Assembly: GCF_017896165.1 (NCBI RefSeq)
Contig: NZ_JAFCNB010000001.1
Coordinates: 310,001 to 374,000 of the forward strand
Origin: Microbispora oryzae
GTDB lineage: Bacteria > Actinomycetota > Actinomycetes > Streptosporangiales > Streptosporangiaceae
Direction: 5' to 3'
DNA length: 64,000 nt
Both the position numbers and the translations under genes were made by a program. The notes under the pieces were generated by a model. That model did not search any database. It was given only the letters and a program-made list of their open reading frames with translations, and was not told the DNA's origin. Shown one piece after another: positions 27,470 through 37,342 of the stretch; position 1 is the stretch's first letter, and each line of letters starts with the position of its first letter.

Positions 27470-27520
27470 CGCTAAGCTCGGGGACGAAAGGCCCATAGCG
27501 ACGGAGCAGGAGAGCCCCGA

Positions 27521-27808
27521 ATGGTCACCGCGATCGTGCACATCAAGGCGGATGTCGACCGGATCCCGGAGGTAGCCGAGGCGATCGCCGAGATCGACGG
27601 CGTCAGCGAGGTGTACTCCATCACCGGCGACTACGACCTGCTGGCCATGGTCCGGGTGCCGCACTACGAGCGGATCGCCGAGGTCGTCCCGGGGCGGATC
27701 AACAAGGTCGGCGGCGTCCGGCACACCGAGACGCACATCGCGTTCCGCACCTACTCGCGCCACGACCTCGAGGCCGCCTTCTCCATCGGCCTCAACGACG
27801 CCGACTGA
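27521..27808 (+). CDS. Stand-alone RAM (AsnC/Lrp C-terminal) domain protein
   Basis: A 95-residue protein made only of the ligand-binding, oligomerising half of Lrp/AsnC regulators (AIVHIKADVDRIPEVAEAIA, then EVYSITGDYDLLAMVRV). There is no helix-turn-helix, so it cannot bind DNA by itself and may sense an amino acid or modulate a full-length Lrp. GGAGCAGGAGAG precedes the ATG. In related actinobacteria a gene like this lies next to trpD, as here. Confidence 0.88.
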   Translation: MVTAIVHIKADVDRIPEVAEAIAEIDGVSEVYSITGDYDLLAMVRVPHYERIAEVVPGRINKVGGVRHTETHIAFRTYSRHDLEAAFSIGLNDAD

Positions 27809-27826
27809 ACGCGACGGACCGAACCG

Positions 27827-27844
27827 CGCCGGCAGAACGGCGCT
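27827..27844. terminator. Small hairpin between the RAM-domain gene and trpD
   Basis: GCGCCG (27827-27832) and CGGCGC (27839-27844) pair perfectly around a GCAGAA loop 18 bases past the RAM-domain stop. It is short, and the convergent trpD 3' end is 70 bases away. Confidence 0.35.
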
Positions 27845-27869
27845 GACCGGACACGGCGGGCCGGACCAT

Positions 27870-27901
27870 GCGGCTCGTCGACCACGCGGCTCGTCGACCA
27901 C
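27870..27901. repeat. 16-bp tandem duplication
   Basis: GCGGCTCGTCGACCAC occurs twice head-to-tail (27870-27885 and 27886-27901), followed by GCGG of a third copy, in the gap between converging RAM-domain and trpD genes. It looks like a recent slippage duplication in non-coding DNA. Confidence 0.75.
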
Positions 27902-27913
27902 GCGGCCGGGCGC

Positions 27914-28957
27914 TCAGCCCCGGAGCGCGCCGCTGATCTCCACCCAGCGCTGCAGCGTGCCGGCCGCCCGGCCGGAGTCGACCGACTCGGCGGCCCTGGC
28001 CAGGGCGGCGGCCATCTCGGCGTTCAGGTCGTCGCCGGGGCCGTCGAGGGCGACCAGGGCGGCGGCGGCGTTCAGCAGCACCGCGTCGCGGACCGGGCCC
28101 TCCTTGCCCGCCAGCAGGTCGTGCACGGCCGCCGAGTTGAACTCGACGTCGCCGCCGCGCAGGTCGCCGGGCTGGGAGCGCGGCACCCCGATGTCCGCGG
28201 GGTCGAACCGCACGGGCGCGGCCGAGCCGTCCCTGACCACGTAGACCGTGGACGGCGCGGCCGTGGACAGCTCGTCGAGGCCGTCCTCGCCCCGGAACAC
28301 CAGCGCCGACACCCCCCGCTCCGCGAACACCCCGGCGATCACGGGCAGCATGCGGGCGTCGTAGACGCCGATCGCCTGGGCCGACGGGCGCGCCGGGTTG
28401 GTCAGCGGGCCGAGGAAGTTGAAGATCGTCGGTACGCCGATCTCCTTGCGGGTGGGGTTCGCGAACCGGAGCGCCGGGTGATAGACGGGCGCGAAGCAGA
28501 AGGCGATGCCCGCCTCGGCGGCGACCCTGGCGGTCGCCTCCGGGGACAGGTCGAGCACGACGCCGAGGTGTTCCAGGACGTCGGCGGCCCCGCACAGGGA
28601 CGAGGCGGCGCGGTTGCCGTGCTTGACGACCCGGGCGCCGGCGGCCGCCGCGACGATCGCCGCCATGGTCGAGACGTTCACGGTGTGCGCCCGGTCGCCG
28701 CCGGTGCCGACGACGTCGACGACCGGCCCCTCGACCGTCAGCGGGGTGGCCAGGTCGAGCATGGTCCGCGCGAGCCCGGTGACCTCGGCGACCGTCTCGC
28801 CCTTGGCGCGCAGGGCGACCACGAAGGCGGTGATCTGCGAAGGGGTCGCCGACCCCGACATGATCTCCCGCATCGCCCACGCCGTCTCGTCGGGCGTCAG
28901 GTTCTCGCCCGTCAGCAGGGCGTTCAACAGCGTTGGCCAGGTGGTGCGCGCGTCCAT
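27914..28957 (-). CDS. trpD: Anthranilate phosphoribosyltransferase
   Basis: Transfers phosphoribose to anthranilate, the second step of the tryptophan pathway. The 347-residue protein has the PRPP-binding [20 protein letters not shown] and the [21 protein letters not shown] block, plus the [13 protein letters not shown] segment. It stands alone, away from other trp genes, as trpD does beside the cytochrome genes in mycobacteria (Rv2192c). It converges on the RAM-domain gene and follows the receiver-like gene on the same strand with a 67-base gap. Confidence 0.95.
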   Translation of the reverse strand: MDARTTWPTLLNALLTGENLTPDETAWAMREIMSGSATPSQITAFVVALRAKGETVAEVTGLARTMLDLATPLTVEGPVVDVVGTGGDRAHTVNVSTMAAIVAAAAGARVVKHGNRAASSLCGAADVLEHLGVVLDLSPEATARVAAEAGIAFCFAPVYHPALRFANPTRKEIGVPTIFNFLGPLTNPARPSAQAIGVYDARMLPVIAGVFAERGVSALVFRGEDGLDELSTAAPSTVYVVRDGSAAPVRFDPADIGVPRSQPGDLRGGDVEFNSAAVHDLLAGKEGPVRDAVLLNAAAALVALDGPGDDLNAEMAAALARAAESVDSGRAAGTLQRWVEISGALRG

Positions 28958-29024
28958 GGTGGGCTCCGCGGTGGTCAGGAGTCGGAGTTCGGGATGCCGG
29001 CGGAGCCGGGAGGGACGATCGGCG

Positions 29025-29420
29025 TCAGCGCGCCGGGGCGACGCTCAGGCGGGCCCGCATGAGACCGGCCACCGCCTCGGCGAGGACGACCGGGTCGATC
29101 GGGTGGGCGACGACGGCGTCCGCCCGGGACCAGTTGGCGAGCCACCGGTCGTCGCGGCGGGCGATGAGCAGCAGGATCGGCGGGCAGTTGTGCACCTCGT
29201 CCTTGGCCTGCCTGCTGATCCCCATGCCGCCGGCCGGGACGGCCTCGCCGTCCAGGACGGCCACGTCGATGCCGCCGCCGTCGAGGTGCTTCAGGACCGC
29301 GGGCTGCGTGGCGCACTCGACGATCTCGACGAGGGGCAGGTCGGCGGCGGGACGCCGCCCGATTGCCAGCCGCACCTTCTCCCGGGTGCCTGCGTCGTCG
29401 CTGTAGACGAGAACCCTCAT
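29025..29420 (-). CDS. Degenerate receiver-domain protein
   Basis: A 131-residue single-domain protein with the CheY-like fold pattern. The N-terminal acidic pair is present (YSDDAG, residues 8-9) and an aspartate at position 57 (DVAVLDGEA) is at the phospho-acceptor site. The conserved lysine before the beta-5 cis-proline is replaced (AHPIDP, His106-Pro107), and the usual T/S switch is not obvious in LLLIARRDD. It may therefore be phosphorylated poorly or not at all. It has no output domain. It is divergent from ctaE, and I recall similar genes next to ctaE in other actinobacteria, so a link to respiration is possible but unproven. Confidence 0.75.
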   Translation of the reverse strand: MRVLVYSDDAGTREKVRLAIGRRPAADLPLVEIVECATQPAVLKHLDGGGIDVAVLDGEAVPAGGMGISRQAKDEVHNCPPILLLIARRDDRWLANWSRADAVVAHPIDPVVLAEAVAGLMRARLSVAPAR

Positions 29421-29583
29421 GTCACGCTCACTGTCGAATCGCGGAGTATGGTCATCGTGATGCTACCGGCGCGGCTGCCAGGATCGCAGCCCCGGGGCCG
29501 CGGCCGTGTCGTGCCGCCCGTCCGGCGTGGACCGGGCCTCTAGCGGGGGGTCGTGGGCCGACCCGACCTGGGGAGCCGCAATA

Positions 29584-30201
29584 ATGCTGGGCGTGGCGAC
29601 AGCATCCGCAATTACTGCGACGACGAGACCGCATGGGTCCAGCCGTCCGAACCTGGTTCAGGTCGGCACGATCGTGTGGTTGTCCTCTGAACTCATGTTC
29701 TTCGCGGCGCTGTTCGCGATGTACTTCACCATCCGGTCGGTCAGTCTCGCCCAGCACCAGCCCTGGCCCGAGGCAGAACTCAACGTCCCGTTCGCGACCT
29801 TCAACACGACGGTCCTGGTTCTGTCGAGTGTGACGTGCCAGCTGGGCGTGTGGGCCGTGGAGCGAGGCCAGGTCGGGAAGCTGCGATTCTGGTACATCGT
29901 CAGCTTCCTGATGGGGGCCTTCTTCGTCGGTGGGCAGCTCTGGGAGTACGGGAACCTCGCGAAGGAAGGTCATGTCCTTTCGCACAGCCCGTACGACTCG
30001 GTGTTCTACCTCACCACGGGCTTCCACGGCATGCACGTGACGGGTGGTCTGATCGCGTTCCTCTTCATCCTGGGACGCACGTACGCCGCGAAGCGCTTGA
30101 CGTATGAGCAGCAGACCAGCGCGATCGTCGTGTCCTACTACTGGCACTTCGTCGACGTTGTCTGGATTGGTCTTTTCGCGACTATCTACATCATCAAATG
30201 A
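29584..30201 (+). CDS. ctaE: Cytochrome c oxidase subunit III
   Basis: A 205-residue five-helix subunit of the aa3-type terminal oxidase. Recognisable segments are [40 protein letters not shown] with the conserved histidines and glutamate region, and the C-terminal [15 protein letters not shown]. The ATG at 29584 has GGGGAG about eight bases upstream and is preferred over the GTG at 29506. The five-helix form lacking the first two helices of mitochondrial COX3 is the actinobacterial type. It leads the ctaE-qcrC-qcrA-qcrB operon, overlapping qcrC by 4 bp. Confidence 0.95.
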   Translation: MLGVATASAITATTRPHGSSRPNLVQVGTIVWLSSELMFFAALFAMYFTIRSVSLAQHQPWPEAELNVPFATFNTTVLVLSSVTCQLGVWAVERGQVGKLRFWYIVSFLMGAFFVGGQLWEYGNLAKEGHVLSHSPYDSVFYLTTGFHGMHVTGGLIAFLFILGRTYAAKRLTYEQQTSAIVVSYYWHFVDVVWIGLFATIYIIK

Positions 30202-31031
30202 TCGGAACGGGGAATTCGGTGAACTCCATCACCGCCCGGCGGCGCCATCCCCTCGCGCGAGTCGCCGTCGTGACACTCGCGCTGGGCCTGCTCGGCGGCG
30301 GATACGCACTGGCCGGGCCGAACGGCGGGGCCGCCGACGCCGCCATCGCGTCGGGCAAGGCCGACGACGTGGCCCAGGGCAAGAGCCTCTTCGTGGCGCA
30401 CTGCGCGAGCTGCCACGGCTTGAACGCCGAGGGCACCGCCAAGGCCCCGACGCTCGTCGGCGTCGGGGCCGCGGCCGTCGACTTCCAGGTCAGCACCGGG
30501 CGCATGCCGGCCGCCGACGCGGGCCCGCAGGCGCCGCGCAAGCCGCGTGCCGACTGGGCCGACGACCAGGCGGTCAGCGACCTGGCGGCGTACGTGCAGT
30601 CGCTGGGCGGCGGCCCCACCCGCCCCGCCGCGGAAGAGGTCGACCCGGCCAAGGGCGACCCCGGCAAGGGCGGCGAGCTGTTCCGCGCCAACTGCATCCA
30701 GTGCCACAACTTCGTGGGCGCCGGCGGCGCGCTGACGTACGGCAAGTACGCCCCGCCGCTCAACCCGGCGACGCCGACGCAGATCTACGAGGCGATGGTC
30801 ACCGGCCCGCAGGCGATGCCGGTCTTCAACGACTCGACGATCACGCCGGAGCAGAAGCGCGACATGATCGCCTACATCACGAACGTCCGCGAGCAGACGG
30901 ACCCGGGCGGCTCGGGCCTCGGCCGCGTCGGCCCCGTCACCGAGGGTCTTGTAGCGTGGGTCGTGGGTCTCAGCCTCCTGATTCTGGCCTCCATCTGGAT
31001 CACCGCAAAGAAGCGACGGGCCAAGGCATGA
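30198..31031 (+). CDS. qcrC: Diheme cytochrome c subunit of the bcc complex
   Basis: A 277-residue membrane-anchored protein with a signal/anchor near the N-terminus ([19 protein letters not shown]), two c-type heme motifs (CASCH and CIQCH) in tandem cytochrome domains, and a C-terminal helix ([20 protein letters not shown]). The two domains pass electrons directly to the oxidase, replacing soluble cytochrome c. Axial methionines are likely in GRMPAAD and QAMPVF. Translation is coupled to ctaE and qcrA through 4-bp overlaps. Confidence 0.95.
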   Translation: MIGTGNSVNSITARRRHPLARVAVVTLALGLLGGGYALAGPNGGAADAAIASGKADDVAQGKSLFVAHCASCHGLNAEGTAKAPTLVGVGAAAVDFQVSTGRMPAADAGPQAPRKPRADWADDQAVSDLAAYVQSLGGGPTRPAAEEVDPAKGDPGKGGELFRANCIQCHNFVGAGGALTYGKYAPPLNPATPTQIYEAMVTGPQAMPVFNDSTITPEQKRDMIAYITNVREQTDPGGSGLGRVGPVTEGLVAWVVGLSLLILASIWITAKKRRAKA

Positions 31032-32107
31032 CAGAGCAGAACGAGTTCCCCGAGAGCCGCGTGCCGGTGCGCGTGATCGGCACGCCGCCCGCCGACGCTC
31101 CGATCGTCGAGAACGACCCCGGCGTGCACGCGCCCGAGGGCGTGCCCGGCGTGATCCCGGCCGACCCGGTCAAGGCCCGCAAGGCCGAGCGGGTGGTCGC
31201 GCTGCTGTTCGTGATCGCCTTCCTGGCCGGCGTGGCGTTCATCGCCTCGTACGTGCTGTTCCAGGTGGGGACGATCGACCGGACCGCGACCTCGAACTAC
31301 ACGCTCGGCGCCTCGCTGGCCGTGGGCCTGCTCGCGCTGGCCATCGGCATCACCGTGTGGGTCCGGCAGATCATGCCGAAGTACAACCTGGTCCAGGAGC
31401 GCCACGCGATGGCCTCCGACCCGGACACGCGCGAGTACGTCCGTGACACGTTCGTGCAGGGCGCCGACGAGAGCGGCTTCGTCAAGCACCGCCTGCTGCG
31501 CCGCACGCTCCTGCTGGCCGCCGCGCCGCTGGGCCTGGCCCCGCTGATCCTGCTGAAGGACCTCGGCCCGCTGCCCGGCACCTCGCTGCGGCACACGGTG
31601 TGGGGCGAGCCCACCAAGGGCGGCAAGCCCCGCCGGCTCGTCGTCGAGGGCACCGGCCGGCCGATCCTGGCGGCGGACTTCAACTCCCCCGGCGGCATCC
31701 TGTCGGTCGTCCCCGAGGGCTTCGAGGAGGACCTGGACGCCCTCGCGAAGGCCACGCTGATCCTGCTCAAGTTCCGTCCGGAGGAGCTGAAGCAGGGCAC
31801 GAACCTCAACTGGACGCACGACGGGATCGTGGCCTACTCCAAGATCTGCACCCACGTGGGCTGCCCCGCCGCGCTGTACGAGCAGACGACCCACCACATC
31901 CTCTGCCCGTGCCACCAGTCGACGTTCGACGCCTCCGACGGCGCGAAGGTCGTCTTCGGTCCCGCCGCCCGGCCGCTGCCCCAGCTCCCGATCGGCATCG
32001 ACGAGGAGGGCTACCTCGTCGCCAAGTCCGACTTCAAGGTCCCCGTCGGTCCCAGCTTCTGGGAGCGCGGAGACGCCGAAGCCAAGCTCAGGGAGAACGC
32101 ATCATGA
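31028..32107 (+). CDS. qcrA: Rieske iron-sulfur subunit of the bcc complex
   Basis: A 359-residue protein with three transmembrane segments (VVALLFVIAFLAGVAFIASY, a second near residue 100, and the LLLAAAPLGLAPLILL segment), the extended actinobacterial form. The C-terminal Rieske domain has both cluster-binding boxes, CTHVGCPAAL and CPCHQSTFD, so the [2Fe-2S] ligands are intact. It transfers electrons from menaquinol to QcrC. It overlaps qcrC and qcrB by 4 bp each. Confidence 0.95.
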   Translation: MTEQNEFPESRVPVRVIGTPPADAPIVENDPGVHAPEGVPGVIPADPVKARKAERVVALLFVIAFLAGVAFIASYVLFQVGTIDRTATSNYTLGASLAVGLLALAIGITVWVRQIMPKYNLVQERHAMASDPDTREYVRDTFVQGADESGFVKHRLLRRTLLLAAAPLGLAPLILLKDLGPLPGTSLRHTVWGEPTKGGKPRRLVVEGTGRPILAADFNSPGGILSVVPEGFEEDLDALAKATLILLKFRPEELKQGTNLNWTHDGIVAYSKICTHVGCPAALYEQTTHHILCPCHQSTFDASDGAKVVFGPAARPLPQLPIGIDEEGYLVAKSDFKVPVGPSFWERGDAEAKLRENAS

Positions 32108-33747
32108 ACGCTCCCCCAAAGGCCATCACCGGACCCTCGACGTTCCTCGACGACCGACTGGGCGCGGGAAGCTTCCTCAAGCGCAACCTGAGGAAGATCT
32201 TCCCCGACCACTGGTCGTTCCTGCTGGGGGAGATCGCGCTCTACTCGTTCATCATCCTGCTGCTGACCGGCACGTTCCTGACGTTCTGGTTCAAGCCGAG
32301 CATGGGCGAGGTCACCTACTTCGGCAGCTACCGCGAGCTGTACGGCGTGCGGATGTCGGAGGCCTACCAGTCGGCGCTGCACATCAGCTTCGACGTCCGC
32401 GGCGGCCTGCTGATCCGGCAGATCCACCACTGGGCCGCGCTGATGTTCGTGGTCGGCATGATGGCCCACATGCTCCGCGTGTTCTTCACCGGCGCGTACC
32501 GCAAGCCGCGTGAGCTCAACTGGCTCATCGGCGTCATCCTGCTCACGCTCGCGCTGCTGGAGGGCCTCACCGGCTACTCCCTGCCGGACGACCTGCTGTC
32601 CGGCGCGGGCCTGCGGATCACCGAGGGCGTCATGCTGTCGATCCCGGTGATCGGCACCTACCTGGCGTTCTTCCTGTTCGGCGGCGAGTATCCCGGGCAC
32701 GACGTCATCTCGCGGTTCTACACGATCCACATCCTGCTGATCCCGGGCATCCTGCTCGCGCTGATCAGCGCCCACCTGATCCTGATGTGGGTGCAGAAGC
32801 ACACGCAGATGGCGGGCAAGGACCGCACCGAGCGCAACGTGGTGGGCGCCCCGTTCTACCCGGCCTTCATGGCCAAGTCCGGGGCCTTCTTCCTGTTCAC
32901 GTTCGGCGTGGTGGCCCTGCTGGGAACGTTCGCCCAGATCAACCCGATCTGGCTGTTCGGGCCGTACAACCCGGCGAACATCTCCGCGGGCTCCCAGCCC
33001 GACTGGTACATGGGCTTCCTCGAGGGCGCGCTCCGCATCATGCCGCCGTGGGAGATCAACTTCTTGGATCACACGCTCACCCTGAGCGTGCTGATCCCGG
33101 CGCTCGTCCCGCTCGGCATCCTGATGACGGGCCTGGCGCTCTATCCGTTCATCGAGCAGTGGGTCACCGGCGACCGGCGCGAGCACCACTTCGCCGAGCG
33201 GCCGCGCAACAACCCGCACCGCACGTCGATCGGCATCTCGTCGATCACGTTCTACGGGATCCTGTGGCTGCTGGGCGCGAACGACCTGATCTCGGCCAAC
33301 TTCCACATCGACCTGTACACCACCACGCTCATCGGCCGCGTCGTGATCTTCGTCGGGCCGGCGATCGCGTACTGGGCCACCTACCGGATCTGCATCGGCC
33401 TCCAGCGCAAGGACGCCGAGGTGCTGTCCCACGGCGTGGAGTCCGGCGTCATCAAGCGGATGCCGAGCGGCGAGTACATCGAGGTCCACACGCCGGCGGC
33501 GGAGGACATCGCCGAGCACATCCGGGGCAAGCACGAGATCCCGGTCCTGGAGAGCGCGGAGGACGGCGAGGGCATCCCGCCCAAGAGCGCCCGCACCCCG
33601 CTCGGCCGGCTGCGCACCAAGATGAGCGCCGCCTACGGCACGGACCACGTCCCGCTGGGCGACGGTCACGTGCACGGCGAGCACGAGGAGGCGCACGAGG
33701 ACGAGCACGCCGCGGTGGGCGCCGGAGAGCACAAGCAGCTCCACTGA
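32104..33747 (+). CDS. qcrB: Cytochrome b subunit of the bcc complex
   Basis: A 547-residue multi-span membrane protein that oxidises menaquinol at the Qo site. Heme-ligand histidines are in IRQIHHWAALMFVVG and the FYTIHILLIPG helix, and the Qo-site motif appears as PPWEI. Beyond the last helix the C-terminal ~130 residues are soluble, and the final 35 are unusually rich in His and Glu (GHVHGEHEEAHEDEHAAV). It is the last gene of the operon, with a strong terminator 40 bases downstream. QcrB is the subunit targeted by Q203-type inhibitors in mycobacteria. Confidence 0.95.
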   Translation: MNAPPKAITGPSTFLDDRLGAGSFLKRNLRKIFPDHWSFLLGEIALYSFIILLLTGTFLTFWFKPSMGEVTYFGSYRELYGVRMSEAYQSALHISFDVRGGLLIRQIHHWAALMFVVGMMAHMLRVFFTGAYRKPRELNWLIGVILLTLALLEGLTGYSLPDDLLSGAGLRITEGVMLSIPVIGTYLAFFLFGGEYPGHDVISRFYTIHILLIPGILLALISAHLILMWVQKHTQMAGKDRTERNVVGAPFYPAFMAKSGAFFLFTFGVVALLGTFAQINPIWLFGPYNPANISAGSQPDWYMGFLEGALRIMPPWEINFLDHTLTLSVLIPALVPLGILMTGLALYPFIEQWVTGDRREHHFAERPRNNPHRTSIGISSITFYGILWLLGANDLISANFHIDLYTTTLIGRVVIFVGPAIAYWATYRICIGLQRKDAEVLSHGVESGVIKRMPSGEYIEVHTPAAEDIAEHIRGKHEIPVLESAEDGEGIPPKSARTPLGRLRTKMSAAYGTDHVPLGDGHVHGEHEEAHEDEHAAVGAGEHKQLH

Positions 33748-33785
33748 CGTCCGGCGGCGGTCCTGGCACCGCACAGGCGAGAGAA

Positions 33786-33816
33786 ACGGCCCGGGGGATC
33801 CCTTCCCCCGGGCCGT
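33786..33816. terminator. Intrinsic terminator after qcrB
   Basis: ACGGCCCGGGGG (33786-33797) and CCCCCGGGCCGT (33805-33816) form a perfect 12-pair stem with a seven-base loop, 39 bases beyond the qcrB stop. It also faces the convergent L,D-transpeptidase gene. Confidence 0.9.
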
Positions 33817-33856
33817 CGTCGTCTCCGTGCCTCTATCCGCCTCTCAGCGTCTTCTG

Positions 33857-33888
33857 GGCGTCTCAGTGTCTCGGCGTCTCGGCGTCTC
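33857..33888. repeat. Four 8-bp tandem repeats
   Basis: GGCGTCTC, AGTGTCTC, GGCGTCTC, GGCGTCTC run head-to-tail at 33857-33888, with a diverged unit before them (CAGCGTCT). They lie between the qcrB terminator and the stop of the L,D-transpeptidase gene, in non-coding sequence. Confidence 0.65.
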
Positions 33889-33894
33889 AGGGGT

Positions 33895-35073
33895 TCACGT
33901 GAGGCGGTCGGCGGGCGCGTCGCGCAGGCGGCTCCACTTGAGCCAGTCCACCCACGACTCCTGCCAGTGTCCCCAGCCGTTGGTCGGCTCCAGCTTGCGC
34001 GGCGTCCCGGTGACGATGACGGGATCGCCGATCAGGGTGTTGTCCTTGAACCACTTGGCCCGTTCGGGGCTGAGGTTCACGCACCCGTGGCTGACGTTGG
34101 AGTTGCCCTGGTCCCCCACCGACCACGGCGCGCCGTGGACGTACTCGCCGCTGTTGGAGATCCGGACGCTGTTGTAGACGGTGGTCTGGTAGTAGCCCGC
34201 CTGGCCGGGACCGGCGTCGGGCGACGTCATGACCGTGACGTCCTCCCTGGACATCGCCAGGTGGATGCCGCTGGTGGTGTAGTGGCGGTAGACGTCGCCC
34301 ATGCCAGCGCTGATCGGCCAGTTCTTGAAGGGCTTCCCGTCGCGCTCGATCTTCATGTAGTGGGTGCGGGTGTCGGCCGTGCTGATCTGCGACCGGCCGA
34401 TCTCGAATTCACGGGTGTAGTCCTGCTTGCCGTACACCCCGTCGGCGCCGCGGATGCCCGCCAGGCGCGCGGTGAACTTCACCTTGGTGTGCGCCGGCCA
34501 GTATTCCCTGGGCCGGAAGACGACGTTCTTGTTGTCGTACCAGTGCCAGGCCCCGTCGATCGGCCTGGACGCCTGGATGACGAGGTTGCGCTCGATCGAC
34601 ACCCGGTCGGTCACCGGCTGGCTGAACGTGATCATGATCGGCATGCCGACGCCGACCGTGAGCCCGGTGTCCTGCTTGTTGGGCAGGAGACTGGCGATGC
34701 CGAACGTCTTGTCCGCCCGCCTGGTGGTGAACCGCACGGTGCGGTCGGCCGCCCCGCCGGGCCCCGTCGCCCGCGCCTCCACGCTGTACGACAGCCCCGG
34801 CGCCATCACCCGCTGACTTCGCCACTGGGTGTGGTCCGGACTGAACAGGCCCGGCACGGGCTGCCCCCCGGCCCGTACGGTCACCTGCGTCAGCCTGCCG
34901 CTCACCACGGCCACCGTGATGGGCTGCTCCGGCGCGAGATCACGGGCCCCGTCGAGCGGGGTGACGCTGATCGCGGTCCTGTCATCCCGCCTCTCCGCGT
35001 CCGAGCCGCCCCCCAGGGCGGAACATCCGGTCGTCAGCACCAGAAGGGCGAGCGCCCCGGCACCAGCTCGCAC
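33895..35073 (-). CDS. Lipoprotein L,D-transpeptidase (YkuD) with Ig-like domains
   Basis: A 392-residue enzyme that forms 3-3 cross-links in peptidoglycan. The N-terminus is a lipoprotein signal with lipobox LTTGC. Two Ig-like domains follow (about 30-120 and 120-230), as in mycobacterial LdtMt2. The YkuD domain carries the catalytic triad region HGAPWSVGDQGNSNVSHGCV with the cysteine in SHGCVNLS. A WG(H)WQESW-type C-terminal cap is visible. It uses a GTG start at 35073. It is convergent with the qcr operon and upstream of no obvious partner. Loss-of-function effects are unknown here. Confidence 0.92.
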   Translation of the reverse strand: MRAGAGALALLVLTTGCSALGGGSDAERRDDRTAISVTPLDGARDLAPEQPITVAVVSGRLTQVTVRAGGQPVPGLFSPDHTQWRSQRVMAPGLSYSVEARATGPGGAADRTVRFTTRRADKTFGIASLLPNKQDTGLTVGVGMPIMITFSQPVTDRVSIERNLVIQASRPIDGAWHWYDNKNVVFRPREYWPAHTKVKFTARLAGIRGADGVYGKQDYTREFEIGRSQISTADTRTHYMKIERDGKPFKNWPISAGMGDVYRHYTTSGIHLAMSREDVTVMTSPDAGPGQAGYYQTTVYNSVRISNSGEYVHGAPWSVGDQGNSNVSHGCVNLSPERAKWFKDNTLIGDPVIVTGTPRKLEPTNGWGHWQESWVDWLKWSRLRDAPADRLT

Positions 35074-35291
35074 GTCGGTCCCCCTCAGCCTGTTCGGTCC
35101 ACCGAGGGTTATTCCCCGGCAGCCCCCGGCTGCGGCAGGCGTGGGCCCCGGTCAGGGCAAAGATTCCCGGCGCCTGGCCGAGCCGCGGCCTGGAAACGAT
35201 CACGTGAATCCCGGCGGCCCCTCCCCCGGAACGCGAAACGGCCGGCCCGCGACGGTGTCGCGGACCGGCCCTGCGTCGCCGGAAGCCCCGG

Positions 35292-35687
35292 TCAGTGCGA
35301 GAAGTTGCCCCGGTAGTACTGGAACACGAAGCCGATCGCACTCATGATCGTGCAGAAGATGCCGATGAAGAACAGCCACCAGCCGATCGCGAAGCCGAAG
35401 AAGGTCAGCGCGGCCGACAGGCAGATGAACAGCGGCCACCAGCTGTGCGGGCTGAAGAACCCGATCTCACCGGCGCCGTCACTGATCTCAGCCTCCTTGT
35501 TGTCCTCCGGCTGGTCGCCGATCCGGCGGGCCGTGAACAGCAGGTAGTAACCGATCATGAAGGCGAGGCCGACCGAGATGGCCATCGCCGTCGTGCCGGT
35601 GGGCTCCTTCGACCAGAACCAGTAGACGACGTCCGCGGCCGCGAAGAAGACACCGCAGAGCAGGAACATCCACCCCTGAATCTTCAT
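35292..35687 (-). CDS. ctaF: Cytochrome c oxidase subunit IV (actinobacterial)
   Basis: A 131-residue membrane protein with four hydrophobic segments ([77 protein letters not shown]) and an acidic loop between the second and third. This is the fourth subunit of the aa3 oxidase found only in actinobacteria. The ATG at 35687 has GGAGGAGGGC just upstream and overlaps the ctaD stop by 4 bp, so the two are coupled. Mycobacterial equivalent: Rv2199c. Confidence 0.93.
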   Translation of the reverse strand: MKIQGWMFLLCGVFFAAADVVYWFWSKEPTGTTAMAISVGLAFMIGYYLLFTARRIGDQPEDNKEAEISDGAGEIGFFSPHSWWPLFICLSAALTFFGFAIGWWLFFIGIFCTIMSAIGFVFQYYRGNFSH

Positions 35688-37342
35688 GAGCCCTCCTCCA
35701 GGGCGGGCTTGGCCGCGACGTGCGGGTACTTGAGGTCGAAAGCGGGCCGCTCGGAACGGATCCGCGGCAGCGACGTGAAGTTGTGCCGCGGGGGCGGGCA
35801 CGAGGTGGCCCATTCGAGCGAGTTGCCGTAGCCCCACGGGTCGTCGACGGTGACCTTGGGCGCGGTCTTCCAGGTCCGCCAGACGTTGTAGACGAACGGC
35901 AGCGTGGAGGCGCCGAGCAGGAACGCGCCCACGGAGGAGATCATGTTGAGGTCGGTGAAGCCGTCGGCCGCCGAGTAGTTCGCGTACCGGCGGGGGAAGC
36001 CGTCGACGCCCAGCCAGTGCTGCACCAGGAAGGTCAGGTGGAAGCCGAAGAACAGCATCCAGAAGTGGATCTTGCCCCACCGCTCGTTGAGCATCCGGCC
36101 GGTGAACTTGGGCCACCAGAAGTAGAAGCCCGCGAACATCGCGAACACGACGGTGCCGAAGACCACGTAGTGGAAGTGGGCGACGACGAAGTAGGTGTCG
36201 CTGATGTGGAAGTCCAGCGGCGGCGAGGCCAGGATGACGCCGGTCAGACCGCCGAAGAGGAACGTCACCAGGAAGCCGACGGCGAACAGCATCGGCGTCT
36301 CGAACGACAGGTGACCGCGCCACATCGTGCCGATCCAGTTGAAGAACTTCACCCCGGTCGGTACGGCGATCAGGAACGTCATGAACGAGAAGAACGGCAG
36401 CAACACCTGGCCGGTCACGAACATGTGGTGCGCCCAGACCGTCACCGAGAGGCCGGCGATCGCGATCGTCGCGCTGACGAGGCTGATGTACCCGAAGAGC
36501 GGCTTACGGCTGAAGACCGGCAGGACCTCGGTGATGATGCCGAAGAACGGCAGCGCGATGATGTACACCTCGGGGTGGCCGAAGAACCAGAAGAGGTGCT
36601 GCCACAGCATCGGGCCGCCGGTCGGCGAGTCGAAGATGTGGGCGCCGAGCTTCCGGTCGGCCTCCAGGGCGAGCAGCGCGGCCGCCAGCACCGGGAAGGC
36701 GAGCAGCACCAGGATGCTGGTGAGCAGGATGTTCCAGGTGAAGATCGGCATCCGGAACATGGTCATGCCCGGCGCGCGCATCGTGATGATCGTCGTGATG
36801 AAGTTGACCGCGCCCAGGATGGTGCCGAGACCCGACATCGCCAGTCCGAGGACCCACAGGTCACTGCCGAGACCCGGCGAGGTGATCGAGTTGGACAGCG
36901 GGGCGTAGGCCGTCCAGCCGAACGAGGCGGCGCCGTTCGGGGTGAAGAACCCGCCGACGGCGATCGTGCTGCCGAACAGGTAGAGCCAGTAGCTCACCAT
37001 GTTGAGCCGCGGGAAGGCGACGTCGGGCGCGCCGATCTGCAGCGGCATCAGCTCGTTGGCGAAGCCGGCGAACAGCGGCGTCGCGAACATCAGCAGCATG
37101 ACCGTGCCGTGCATGGTGAACAGCTGGTTGAACTGCTCGTTCGACAGGAACTGCAGCCCCGGCTGAGCCAGCTCGGCACGCATGACCAGCGCCATCACGC
37201 CGCCGATCAGGAAGAAGACGAACGACGTGATCAGGTACAGGTGCCCGATGATCTTGTGGTCCGTCGAGGACAGCCACTTGGCGATGACCGAGCCCTTGGT
37301 GTACGGCCGAACCGCTACCCCGGCCGGTTGGATGGCGGTCAC
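35684..37342 (-). CDS. ctaD: Cytochrome c oxidase subunit I
   Basis: The 552-residue catalytic subunit of the aa3 oxidase with 12 transmembrane helices. The CuB/heme a3 site is visible as [19 protein letters not shown], with further histidines in WAHHMFVTG and in AHFHYVVFG. It reduces O2 to water and pumps protons. The GTG at 37342 overlaps the ctaC stop by 4 bp and gives the family N-terminus ([11 protein letters not shown]). The reading frame continues upstream antisense to ctaC but that part is not protein-like. Confidence 0.96.
   Translation of the reverse strand: MTAIQPAGVAVRPYTKGSVIAKWLSSTDHKIIGHLYLITSFVFFLIGGVMALVMRAELAQPGLQFLSNEQFNQLFTMHGTVMLLMFATPLFAGFANELMPLQIGAPDVAFPRLNMVSYWLYLFGSTIAVGGFFTPNGAASFGWTAYAPLSNSITSPGLGSDLWVLGLAMSGLGTILGAVNFITTIITMRAPGMTMFRMPIFTWNILLTSILVLLAFPVLAAALLALEADRKLGAHIFDSPTGGPMLWQHLFWFFGHPEVYIIALPFFGIITEVLPVFSRKPLFGYISLVSATIAIAGLSVTVWAHHMFVTGQVLLPFFSFMTFLIAVPTGVKFFNWIGTMWRGHLSFETPMLFAVGFLVTFLFGGLTGVILASPPLDFHISDTYFVVAHFHYVVFGTVVFAMFAGFYFWWPKFTGRMLNERWGKIHFWMLFFGFHLTFLVQHWLGVDGFPRRYANYSAADGFTDLNMISSVGAFLLGASTLPFVYNVWRTWKTAPKVTVDDPWGYGNSLEWATSCPPPRHNFTSLPRIRSERPAFDLKYPHVAAKPALEEGS

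Noticed and set aside
32011-33774. A 587-codon minus-strand frame opposite qcrB
   Set aside because: His/Asp/Arg-rich shadow; qcrB on the plus strand is unmistakable.
33857-33888. 8-bp direct repeats as a CRISPR array
   Set aside because: Units are contiguous without spacers and far too short; simple tandem slippage fits.
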